From Oscillatoria sp. SIO1A7 (GTDB taxonomy: Bacteria; Cyanobacteriota; Cyanobacteriia; Cyanobacteriales; Laspinemataceae): a DNA stretch of 64,000 nt. The notes below the pieces were generated by a model that worked only from the letters and a program-made list of their open reading frames with translations, searched no databases and had not been told where the DNA came from. The DNA lies in the NCBI GenBank assembly GCA_010672965.1, contig JAAHFN010000021.1, positions 1,787 to 65,786 on the forward strand. The letters are read 5' to 3'. Below, piece after piece: positions 1 through 6,290 of the stretch; within the stretch, counting starts at the first letter, position 1, and each line of letters opens with the position of its first letter. Position numbers and translations under genes: made by a program.

Positions 1-36
1 CCCGTGGTTGCCCCTACTCGTAGTGTAGATGCGTCC
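1..36. repeat. partial right end of an AGGACTTACGC-type inverted-repeat element
   Basis: The first bases resemble the inner right half of the element at 11747-11835 (CCCGTGGTTGCCCC, then an AT-rich stretch, then GCGT..CCT). The window edge cuts off the left half. Confidence 0.45.
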
Positions 37-40
37 TATT

Positions 41-170
41 TATATATACCTTCCCACTCTCTCCCACTCCTTCCCACTCCTTCCCACTCCTTCCCACTCC
101 TTCCCACTCTCTCCCACTCCTTCCCACTCCTTCCCCCTCCTTCCCACTCACTCCCCCTCCTTCCCACTTT
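41..170. repeat. decamer tandem array TTCCCACTCC
   Basis: About a dozen imperfect head-to-tail copies of a 10-bp unit, C-rich on the plus strand, ending directly at the YMDD-coding fragment of the broken reverse transcriptase. ORFs read through it are repeat artefacts. Confidence 0.9.
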
Positions 171-173
171 CTC

Positions 174-641
174 GTGCGCTATATGGATGACTGGGTGGTG
201 CTAGCGCCAACCCGCTGGAAGCTGCGCCGCGCGATTCGGGTGGTGAATCGCGTTTTGGCCGAGCTGCGGGGAGAGATGGGGAGAGATGGGGAGAGATGGG
301 GAGAGATGGGGAGAGATGGGGAGAGATGGGGAGAGATGGGGAGAGATGGGGAGAGATGGGGAGAGAATTTCGTTTAATCCTTTCCCACTCATTCCCACTC
401 ATTCCCACTCATTCCCACTCTCTCCCACTCCTTCCCACTCTCTCCCACTCCTTCCCACTCTCTCCCCCTTCGGCGCATTGGCGATTACGTTCGGCGTTGG
501 TGGAGTTGGGTCAAAGGTGGAGTGGGTTGCGAAGTTAGTCTCGGGTCAGGTTCGCCGGAGGGGTGTAACTGCGGAAGGACTAATCGAGGCCGTGGCATGA
601 ACAACCCATCGCGGGGACTATCCCTCTTGATCGCCTCCTGA
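174..641 (+). pseudogene. reverse transcriptase remnant (group II intron-like), core replaced by tandem repeats
   Basis: Two blocks of one reading frame survive. The first (174-270) encodes RYMDDWVVLAPTRWKLRRAI, containing the YMDD catalytic box of group II intron or retron-like reverse transcriptases. The second (471-530) encodes RRIGDYVRRWWSWVKGG, which resembles the C-terminal RIGDYVRRW segment of cyanobacterial RTs. Both blocks are in the same frame, and the tail runs to a TGA at 639. Between them the expected thumb region is absent. In its place lie about nine copies of GGGGAGAGAT, a TAA at 375-377, and an array of CCCACTC-type units. Everything upstream of YMDD is also replaced by repeats. 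The remnant cannot be functional. Whether it belonged to a group II intron or to a stand-alone RT cannot be told, because no intron RNA domains were recognised. Confidence 0.75.
271..470. repeat. paired decamer arrays (G-rich GGGGAGAGAT, then C-rich TTCCCACTC)
   Basis: 271-365 holds about nine copies of the G-rich decamer. 380-470 holds C-rich units whose complement is similar (GAGTGGGA). The two arrays have opposite polarity and sit inside the broken RT reading frame. Confidence 0.9.
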
Positions 642-749
642 GGCAGGCCAATCGACCCTCTCCGTGACCACTGAAACAGGTACGCTAACCTCCCCTCGCA
701 CCTCCCCAACCCGACTCCAACACATCCCCGTACAATCCCCACACACACG

Positions 750-1295
750 TCAAAAATTCGGTTGGTTGTTAATTACGCTGTTATCATAATACCCAAGATT
801 ATCTAATATATCGCCCGACGGCACCTCAAGTTCATTCATACACAACAAATTTGCACGCAACGCTAACTTGTACGCATATCGGTAACATTCCCGCATCCTA
901 TGTCTCGCATCTTCCCCCTCTGTACGCCCATTCTCTAATTCATTCCACTGAGCCGTACAATTGGACAGCGCACGACCAATATTGTACCTCAATCCACTGC
1001 AGGGCGCATCCTTTATCCAATCAGGTGAATTATAAACATCCCTCGCAAAAACCGCATGTCTTTGCCACTTCTTCAACTTCCCACCAAATCCCGGAATCAT
1101 CATACACGATACATTCTCACTTCCTTCCGTATCACAACCAACCAAACGCCGATCCCACACAACATTCGATACACTTGCCCTGCGTATCCCCCGAGTCCGC
1201 CCTGGTATGCTGCCTCGCACGACTTCCTCAGCCATTGCCTCCGTCCCCGTGGCCCTCCTCCCCGCTCTCAATTTCCTTCTCATCATTGGGTACAT
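750..1295 (-). CDS. hypothetical protein
   Basis: A 181-codon frame that I do not recognise. The C-terminal two thirds look protein-like, with mixed helical character (KWQRHAVFARDVYNSPDW, RMRECYRYAYKLALRANLL) and several Cys and Trp residues. The first 40 residues are very Arg/Gly-rich, so the true start may lie at one of the internal ATG codons near residues 22 or 64-65. It lies on the same strand as the reb genes and downstream of them. The opposite strand also has an open frame (851-1381), but that one is Ser/Pro/His/Thr-rich and looks like the shadow. Codon use (many GGG, CGG and GCG) differs from the housekeeping genes, which suggests acquired DNA. Confidence 0.45.
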   Translation of the reverse strand: MYPMMRRKLRAGRRATGTEAMAEEVVRGSIPGRTRGIRRASVSNVVWDRRLVGCDTEGSENVSCMMIPGFGGKLKKWQRHAVFARDVYNSPDWIKDAPCSGLRYNIGRALSNCTAQWNELENGRTEGEDARHRMRECYRYAYKLALRANLLCMNELEVPSGDILDNLGYYDNSVINNQPNF

Positions 1296-1361
1296 CTGTC
1301 CATCTCCCTCCTACGTGTACGCCGTCTGACCAATATTCCGTAATCCACAATGTGATGATAA

Positions 1362-1737
1362 CTATGCCTGCCTCGAACTAAACACCTCCCAACCCCTCCA
1401 TCCCTCCTCGTGAACAAACCTTACCCAATCACCGTCCAACGACCGCAACCTATCCCCTACTCTCGCAAGTCGCATCTCCCCGCTCACCGCTCACCTCCAT
1501 AACATCTATACGTTGCCATCACCAAGACGCTATTCATCAGCACCCCACCGCCCATTACCTCCCTGCACAACCCCTTGGGCGGCCAATCCATAAAAACCAC
1601 TAAAACTAATCTATTCCCATTGGACTTAATTCTGGACCAGAACCAACGTCAGGGGCCGGCGCTAAGCAACGCGACAACGCATCAAAAATTTCCGCCCACC
1701 CATTGGGTAACAAGTGCGTTACCCCCACAATCATCAT
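1362..1737 (-). other. stack of three very short ORFs between reb1 and the hypothetical gene
   Basis: Three consecutive minus-strand frames fill the gap: ATG at 1737 to TAG at 1606 (43 aa), ATG at 1591 to TGA at 1484 (35 aa), and GTG at 1487 to TAG at 1362 (41 aa). The second stop overlaps the third start in GTGA. None is recognised. They could be small accessory genes or the decayed remains of one longer gene. A GGAGGGAG box at 1301-1315 precedes a 6-codon frame just upstream of the 181-codon ORF. Confidence 0.25.
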
Positions 1738-1749
1738 GTCATACGATAA

Positions 1750-2022
1750 CTACTTCTTTCCCAAAGCCATTATATTTTGGACGGCCGTCCCTACGATCGC
1801 CGCATTAATTTGCTGCATTCCCCCTTGGGCTGCCACACCATTTTGCATTGACAAGCTAATGGATTGCGCCATAGTTTGGTAAACCAACCCCATCGACTGA
1901 GCCGGCGCTACCGCGAGAACGCTGACATTTGTTTGCGTCACCCCATCGGTAACTTGTGGGTTCACGGTCATATTCGGTTGTTTCGCTGGCGAGGAACCGC
2001 TTGTGACGCTAACATCTGCCAT
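1750..2022 (-). CDS. RebB-family R-body protein, divergent copy (reb1)
   Basis: A 90-aa protein with the RebB signature. An N-terminal segment VNPQVTDGVTQTNVSVLAVA is followed by APAQSMGLVYQTMAQSISLS, which lines up with the ITDAVTQ.NVKVL...SPAMSLSNLYQTISQSLSLS block of its four neighbours. It differs from them in three ways: a 16-residue Ser/Pro/Lys insertion after MADVSV, loss of the TTTQGVSLIYSIDT segment, and a shorter C-terminus. RebB-type proteins are the structural subunits of R-bodies, which are coiled ribbons that unroll and can disrupt membranes. The ATG is preceded by an AAAAGTC heptamer array instead of the AAGGAGA box of the neighbouring genes, so translation may be weak or depend on an upstream gene. 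It is the last reb gene of the array. Confidence 0.8.
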   Translation of the reverse strand: MADVSVTSGSSPAKQPNMTVNPQVTDGVTQTNVSVLAVAPAQSMGLVYQTMAQSISLSMQNGVAAQGGMQQINAAIVGTAVQNIMALGKK

Positions 2023-2025
2023 AGT

Positions 2026-2140
2026 TCAAAAGTCCAAAGTCAAAAGTCAAAAGTCAAAGGGCAAAAGGCAAAAGTCAAAAGTCAAAAGTCAAAAGTCAAA
2101 AGTCAAAAGTCAAAGGGCAAAAGGCAAAGGGCAAAAGCCG
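2026..2140. repeat. AAAAGTC heptamer array upstream of reb1
   Basis: About 14 imperfect copies of a 7-bp unit lie immediately upstream of the reb1 start codon. They replace the ribosome-binding region seen at its paralogues. A short CCCCACA heptamer run follows at 2205-2232. Confidence 0.9.
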
Positions 2141-2238
2141 AACGACAAGGGGTATGCAAACCAGCCGATCCTCAAGGTTCTCTGCGCAATTCCCAATTCC
2201 CCCCACACCCCACACCCCACACCCCACACCCTAGACTA

Positions 2239-2772
2239 TTACCATTCCTCGAAGACTTGCATCAGCGAGTACATATTGTTAAGAATTTTGCGTTGCCTCG
2301 CAACCAGGTTCGGGTTACCCCGCCCTTTTTTGTAAGTCCCGGCCGCTGTCATCCTCTCTAAATTTTGGGCGATCGCCTTCTGCTGTGCTTCGTTTATTTG
2401 CAGTTGGGTTAGCACTGCATTTCTATTCACCTCAGCTATAGCTTGAGCCAACAATTGATATTGACTTCCCAATCCTGTTGCCGGGGAATTTGCTTCCGCC
2501 TCTTGGGGGAGGTGACTGGGGGAATCGCTCGGCAAGTCATGGCTCGGTGTCGGTTCTCGAAGGTACTCGATTTTTGCTTCTATCACCTCATCTGGGGATA
2601 GTATTGGTTCTCGAAGGGACTCGATTGTCTCCTCTTCTGGCGATCGCTCTTCTATCTCCGCTTCCTCTCCAACATCCCTAGACTCTTCGCGAGACTTTTT
2701 TGGGAGAGAGCCTTCTGGGATTACCTCCACCTCAACTACTATGTCATTATTTGCCGCCGAATTTTCCTCCAC
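2239..2772 (-). CDS. acidic protein with a RebB-like C-terminal helix (reb-array partner)
   Basis: A 177-aa protein. Residues 1-95 are acidic and low in complexity (many Glu, Ser and Pro; repeats such as SLREPILSPDE and YLREPTPSHD). Residues 100-145 read SQYQLLAQAIAEVNRNAVLT followed by Q.QINEAQQKAIAQ. This parallels the NLYQTISQSLSLSAQNAV..QQQ.N core of the neighbouring RebB proteins in the spacing of YQ, AQ, NAV and Q. A basic tail (YKKGRGNPNLVARQRKIL) closes it. I chose GTG at 2772 over TTG at 2778 because a GGAGGGAGG box sits about six bases before the GTG. It lies between reb1 and reb3 in the same orientation. Inference: a divergent reb subunit or an R-body accessory protein. The alternative is an unrelated coiled-coil protein. 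Confidence 0.65.
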   Translation of the reverse strand: MEENSAANNDIVVEVEVIPEGSLPKKSREESRDVGEEAEIEERSPEEETIESLREPILSPDEVIEAKIEYLREPTPSHDLPSDSPSHLPQEAEANSPATGLGSQYQLLAQAIAEVNRNAVLTQLQINEAQQKAIAQNLERMTAAGTYKKGRGNPNLVARQRKILNNMYSLMQVFEEW

Positions 2773-2859
2773 GGCCAACCTCCCTCCTCTATTATCGGTG
2801 GATAGTCTTGCCCGGGGTTACGCCCTTGGCGCGTAACGCAAGCAGCCAGAAACTTACTT

Positions 2860-3207
2860 TTATGCGCCCGCAGTTGGAGCCGGCGGATTTAGGTTTTTCA
2901 AGGCTTTAACAACATCGATAACATTAGCCAAAACATCTGCCGTATCCGCCCGCAGAAGTTTGCCAGTTACATCCCCTTCTGCTGCCGTATCAATTGAATA
3001 GATGAGGCTGACTCCTTGAGTCGTAGTAGTTTGATGGACAATATTCGATTGCTGCTGAGAGGTGACTGCATTTTGGGCAGACAAGCTCAGGGACTGGGAA
3101 ATAGTCTGATACAGATTGCTCAAGGACATAGCCGGAGACTCGGCCAACACCTTGACATTAACTTGAGTTACTGCATCTGTTATTACGGGGCTTACTCTAT
3201 CTGCCAT
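2860..3207 (-). CDS. RebB-family R-body protein (reb3)
   Basis: A 115-aa RebB protein. The order of motifs is ITDAVTQVNVKVLAESPAMS, NLYQTISQSLSLSAQNAV, TSQQQSNIVHQTTTTQGVSL, IYSIDTAAEG, then a conserved tail KLLRADTADVLANVIDVVKAL. It carries an 8-residue Pro/Ala extension (NPPAPTAGA) that its paralogues lack. There is no signal peptide or membrane helix, as expected for a cytoplasmic self-assembling subunit. The ATG is preceded by AAGAGA (minus strand), a weaker box than in reb4 and reb5. The leader upstream shares the TTAGACCAAATCTTTATGAAGC block with reb4. Confidence 0.9.
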   Translation of the reverse strand: MADRVSPVITDAVTQVNVKVLAESPAMSLSNLYQTISQSLSLSAQNAVTSQQQSNIVHQTTTTQGVSLIYSIDTAAEGDVTGKLLRADTADVLANVIDVVKALKNLNPPAPTAGA

Positions 3208-3338
3208 AGTTGCTTCTCTTTATTGATTCCTTGGTTAGACCAAATCTTTATGAAGCATGCAATCCGCCGTTCGGGCGATCGCTCTTGTCGAAGCCGGCTA
3301 GTTCTTTTGCTAATTCGACTAACTAGCAAGGGGTCTTT

Positions 3339-3662
3339 TTACTTGAGATCCTTGAGAGCTTTAACAACACCGATAACATCAGCCAAAACATCGGGAGTAT
3401 CTGCCCGCAAAAGTTTGCCAGTTGTAGCCCCTTCTGCTGCCGTATCTATTGAATAGATGAGGCTGACTCCTTGAGTCGTAGTAGTTTGATATATTATATT
3501 CGATTGCTGCTGAGCGGTGACTGCATTTTGTGCCGACAAGCTCAGGGACTGGGAAATAGTCTGATACAGATTGCTCAAGGACATAGCCGGAGACTCGGCC
3601 AACACCTTAACATTAGCTTGAGTTACTGCATCTGTTATTACGGGGCTTACTCTATCTGCCAT
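3339..3662 (-). CDS. RebB-family R-body protein (reb4)
   Basis: A 107-aa RebB protein, nearly identical to reb3 and reb5 over residues 1-75 (ITDAVTQANVKVLAESPAMS, NLYQTISQSLSLSAQNAV) and more variable at ATTGKLLRADTPDVLADVIG. AAGGAGA stands about eight bases before the ATG. Its 5' leader (3663-3770) is almost the same as that of reb5 (4383-4465), so gene and leader were duplicated together. R-body subunits polymerise in the cytoplasm. Several non-identical subunits are usual in reb loci. Confidence 0.92.
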   Translation of the reverse strand: MADRVSPVITDAVTQANVKVLAESPAMSLSNLYQTISQSLSLSAQNAVTAQQQSNIIYQTTTTQGVSLIYSIDTAAEGATTGKLLRADTPDVLADVIGVVKALKDLK

Positions 3663-4058
3663 AGTTGTTTCTCCTTATCTTTCACCGTTTGATTGCAAGG
3701 GACTTAGACTAATTCTTTATGAAGCTGCACGCAATAATAACCTTTATAACACTACCGATTAAGGTGTTTGACAGTCACAAATCTCTCTCTATTGCGTATG
3801 GCAGGACTTTAGCTGACTGCTGACTGCTGACTGCTGACCGCTTACTGCTATATTCCCCTTTCGGCCGCTCGCGGAGTTGAAGCCCAAGGCTACGCCAACG
3901 GAGGCTTCGACTCTATGCCCTCCGGGCAGGCTTACACCTACGACAAGCTCAGAGTTCAGCCCGAACGGCGAATTTGTTCCATCTTCATACAGAAATGGGT
4001 ATTATACTTTCGATTCTCGTCTCGAACCCGATTCTTTAATTGCCGTCGTTAAAGTCTT
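3663..4058. repeat. reb4-reb5 spacer, duplicated in the reb5-reb6 spacer
   Basis: Holds the reb4 leader, a GCTGACTGCTGACTGC heptamer run (3810-3848) and an interspersed palindromic block (GAAGCCCAAGGCTACGCCAA..., 3878-3975). The last part (GGCGAATTTGTT.CATCTTCATACAGAAATGG.., from 3967) recurs at 4566-4650. No gene is visible. Confidence 0.8.
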
Positions 4059-4382
4059 TTATTTCAGGTCTTTGAGGGCATTAACCACACCGAGAACATT
4101 AGCCAAGACATCTGCCGTATCCGCCCGCAGAAGTTTACCAGTTACATCCCCTTCTGCTGTCGTATCAATTGAATAGATTAGGCTGACTCCTTGAGTCGTA
4201 GTAGTTTGATGGATTATATTCGATTGCTGCTGAGCGGTGACTGCATTTTGTGCCGACAAGCTCAGGGACTGAGAAATAGTCTGATACAGATTGCTCAGAG
4301 ACATGGCCGGAGACTCAGCCAACACTTTGACATTAGCTTGAGTTACTGCATCTGTTATTACGGTGCTTACTGTATCTGCCAT
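4059..4382 (-). CDS. RebB-family R-body protein (reb5)
   Basis: A 107-aa RebB protein (MADTVSTVITDAVTQANVKV, then the LYQTISQSLSLSAQNAV core and HQTTTTQGVSLIYSIDTTAE). It has the same length as reb4 and reb6. AAGGAGA lies about eight bases upstream of the ATG. It differs from reb4 mainly at residues 4-7, 76-80 and in the tail VLANVLGVVNALKDLK. Sharing of the leader and downstream spacer with neighbouring copies shows recent tandem duplication. Expected role: structural subunit of a cytoplasmic R-body ribbon. Confidence 0.92.
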   Translation of the reverse strand: MADTVSTVITDAVTQANVKVLAESPAMSLSNLYQTISQSLSLSAQNAVTAQQQSNIIHQTTTTQGVSLIYSIDTTAEGDVTGKLLRADTADVLANVLGVVNALKDLK

Positions 4383-4656
4383 AGTTCTTTCTCCTTATCT
4401 TTCAGCGTTTGATTGCAAGGTACTTAGACCAATCCTTTGTTGCTGCACGCAATAATAACCTTTATTAGCCGTTCGGGCTGAGCGGAGTCGAAGCCCAAGG
4501 CTACGCCAACGGAGGCTATGCCCCAGAGGGCAGGCTGTCGCCTACGACAAGCGAGCGCCCGAACGGCGAATTTGTTGCATCTTCATACAGAAATGGTATT
4601 AGACTTTCGAGTCTCGTTTCGACCTTTATGCCTCGATCGCTATTGTTAAAATCCCT
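4383..4656. repeat. reb5-reb6 spacer, duplicate of the reb4-reb5 spacer
   Basis: Contains the reb5 leader with an AAGGAGA box, then the CCGTTCGGGC / GCCCGAACGGC inverted repeat enclosing GAAGCCCAAGGCTACGCC. The downstream part repeats 3967-4050. No gene is visible. Confidence 0.8.
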
Positions 4657-4980
4657 TTATTTCAGGTCTTTGAGGGCATTAACCACAGCTATAACATTAG
4701 TCAAGGTATCGGGAGTCTCCGCTCGGATAACTTTGCCCGTTGCCGAACCGATCGCCGCCGTATCGACGGAGTACAGAAGGCTGACACCCTGGGTCGTGGT
4801 AGTCTGATGTATGATATTCGTTTGTTGTTGAGAAGTAACCGCATTTTGAGCCGACAAGCTCAAAGATTGGGAAATAGTTTGATACAGATTGCTCAGCGCC
4901 ATTGCCGGGGAATCCCCCAGCACTTTGACATTGGCCTGCGTCACTGCATCTGTAATTTGAGTGCTGACGATATCTGCCAC
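4657..4980 (-). CDS. RebB-family R-body protein (reb6, promoter-proximal)
   Basis: A 107-aa RebB protein starting at GTG (4980), with AGAGGAGAG about eight bases before it. It is the most diverged of the four long copies (ITDAVTQANVKVLGDSPAMA, TSQQQTNIIHQTTTTQGVSL, then LYSVDTAAIGSATGKVIRAE). The GDSPAM variant is the one I associate with proteobacterial RebB proteins (family knowledge, from memory). It is the first reb gene in transcription order and is preceded by a distinctive AT-rich leader that recurs without a gene at 5672-5780. Confidence 0.92.
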   Translation of the reverse strand: MADIVSTQITDAVTQANVKVLGDSPAMALSNLYQTISQSLSLSAQNAVTSQQQTNIIHQTTTTQGVSLLYSVDTAAIGSATGKVIRAETPDTLTNVIAVVNALKDLK

Positions 4981-5095
4981 GGTTTTTTCTCTCCTCTAAT
5001 GAGATTGACTTAACCTACTTGGTCTTTTCTGGCTATTTGCGCTTCTATATATAAGACGAAAAAAGGAGCGGTTTTGTGAAAAAAAACTTTTGTCT
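4981..5095 (-). promoter_or_regulatory. reb6 leader and putative promoter
   Basis: On the minus strand the leader runs from a T-rich stretch through CGTCTTATATATAG (candidate -10 TATATA) and CAATCTCATTAGAG to the AGAGGAGAG box. It is conserved with 5672-5780, including TATATATAAGACGAAAAAAG, which argues for a regulatory role. A convincing -35 was not identified. Confidence 0.5.
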
Positions 5096-5218
5096 AGTAG
5101 AACCAAGGTCGTTTCAAACTCCGAGCTAGAGACTCGAATGCTTGGGACTTCTGGTCTTGCCCTTCCCCGTCCTAGAAGTTGTCGAATATCGTCAAAACTT
5201 AGACCTTGCCCTGCTTAA

Positions 5219-5330
5219 ATCGAATCCGTTTAATCGCCCTAAAAAAGGTCAAGTCCTGCTCCGGACGGGCGTCCCGCCTGTCCGTTACTGGTACGGCGGA
5301 CAGGCGGGACGCCCGTCCTACGGCAGCTTA
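5219..5330. repeat. decayed family-1 element with a GGACGGGCGTCCCGCC hairpin
   Basis: GGACGGGCGTCCCGCCTGTC (5263-5282) is matched in reverse at 5297-5318. The left flank, TCGAATCCGTTTAATCGCCC, resembles the family-1 end joined to the same cargo at 37218-37369. Confidence 0.6.
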
Positions 5331-5373
5331 CGAATCTTTTTGTCAGTGTTTTATCGGATATTAGTTAGATCGG

Positions 5374-5626
5374 TATAACACTGCGCATTAAGGGAGCGGA
5401 TAATTCAAAGCTGGCCAAAGCTAGAAACGGGAGCATTTCAATTTTGCACGCCCGCCGCCTGACGTCGCCTGACGCCTATAGGCGTAAGCCCCGCCTCCCA
5501 GGCGGCTGGCGCGGCTACACAAACAAAGCCCTTTGGGTTACTTTTTACAAAATTGAAATGCTCCCGCTAGAAACGGCAGTAGTCGCGGCTTAGCTGACCG
5601 CCGATCGCTGACAGTTTACTGCTATA
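5374..5626. repeat. family-8 repeat interrupted by a family-3 MITE
   Basis: The outer ends (TATAACACTGCGCATTAAGG..., ...GACAGTTTACTGCTATA) match repeats at 62918-63026 and 60603-60816. At 5429-5565 a family-3 element is inserted, flanked by the 9-bp direct repeat GCTAGAAAC at 5420-5428 and 5566-5574. Confidence 0.75.
5429..5565. mobile_element. family-3 MITE, 137 bp, 9-bp target duplication
   Basis: Perfect 18-bp terminal inverted repeats: GGGAGCATTTCAATTTTG on the left and its complement on the right. The inner part holds a GGCGT.../...CGCC-rich block. Direct repeats GCTAGAAAC on both sides are the mark of transposition. There is no ORF, so it would have been moved in trans. Confidence 0.8.
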
Positions 5627-5671
5627 ACTGCTGGGCTAACGCCTGAGATTTTCTCTGCGACGCTCCTTGGT

Positions 5672-5780
5672 CTCATCTAATGAGATTGATTCAATTTTCT
5701 TGGTGCCTTCGGGCGATTTACGCCTCTATATATAAGACGAAAAAAGGAGCAGTTTTGTGAAAAAGTTTTTTTGTTAAGAG
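5672..5780 (-). promoter_or_regulatory. orphan copy of the reb6 leader with no gene behind it
   Basis: Contains TCTAATGAGATTGA, GGCGATTTACGCCTCTATAT and TATATATAAGACGAAAAAAG, followed by GAGCAGTTTTGTGAAAAA. This is the same order as the leader at 4990-5095. The similarity stops just before where the ribosome-binding box and reb reading frame should begin (below 5672). There lie only family-8 repeat remains. Confidence 0.7.
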
Positions 5781-5789
5781 GGACCAGTC

Positions 5790-5990
5790 AGCATTGGGCA
5801 TAGGGCATTGGGCATTGGGCATTGGGGTATCGAGGACGCGATTTTTGTAAGTCGTTGGGCCCAATGGCTCTCCCGACCGTCGTCGTTGAGCCCAATGCCC
5901 AATGCCCAATGCCCTATGCCCTATGCGGCATGTCTCCTGTTCCCAATGCCCAATGCCCAATGCCCAATGCCCAATTACCCAAGGAAGGGT
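5790..5990. repeat. inverted pair of CCCAATG heptamer arrays
   Basis: 5790-5830 reads (GCATTGG)n and 5890-5975 reads (CCCAATG)n, so the two arms are complementary and could fold back. A GTGTAGG run (5985-6000) is mirrored by CCCTACA runs at 6228-6280. Confidence 0.85.
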
Positions 5991-6056
5991 GTAGGGTGTA
6001 GGCTGTGGGGAATTAATCATTTCTCCCAAGCAATACCTTCGCCATTTTACCGCAGG

Positions 6057-6115
6057 GCCAGATCCCCCCAACCCCCCTTAAAAAGCCTTTTTAAGGGGGG
6101 TTGGGGGGATCTGGC
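6057..6115. repeat. near-perfect palindrome GCCAGATCCCCCC..GGGGGGATCTGGC
   Basis: 59-bp hairpin with a very short loop around TTAAAAAGCCTTTTTAA. It is an intergenic repeat of a kind common in cyanobacteria. It could act as a bidirectional stem-loop terminator but has no T-run. Confidence 0.75.
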
Positions 6116-6290
6116 GTTGGTGAACGAACAGGCATTTGTTGGGTTGGTTCCCGAGCCTCCCTGCATATAAGGTGTTTTTGCATTTTGGCGAAGGTATTGC
6201 CAAGACTCTCAAGTTTTTCTCTTCTCCCTACACCCTTCTTTCTTCCCCTACACCCTACACCCTACACCCTACACCCTAATTTTTTGCCCT

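Noticed and set aside
148-538. Several overlapping ORFs on both strands through the decamer arrays
   Set aside because: They are open only because 10-bp repeats without stops are read in three frames; the products are pure repeat sequence (MGRDGERWGE, SPHLSPSLP).
851-1381. 176-codon plus-strand ORF
   Set aside because: It lies opposite the more protein-like minus-strand frame 750-1295 and is rich in Ser, Pro, His and Thr with no recognisable fold.
2003-2361. Lys/Ser/Gln-rich plus-strand ORFs (KSQKSKVKSQ)
   Set aside because: Translation of the AAAAGTC heptamer array.
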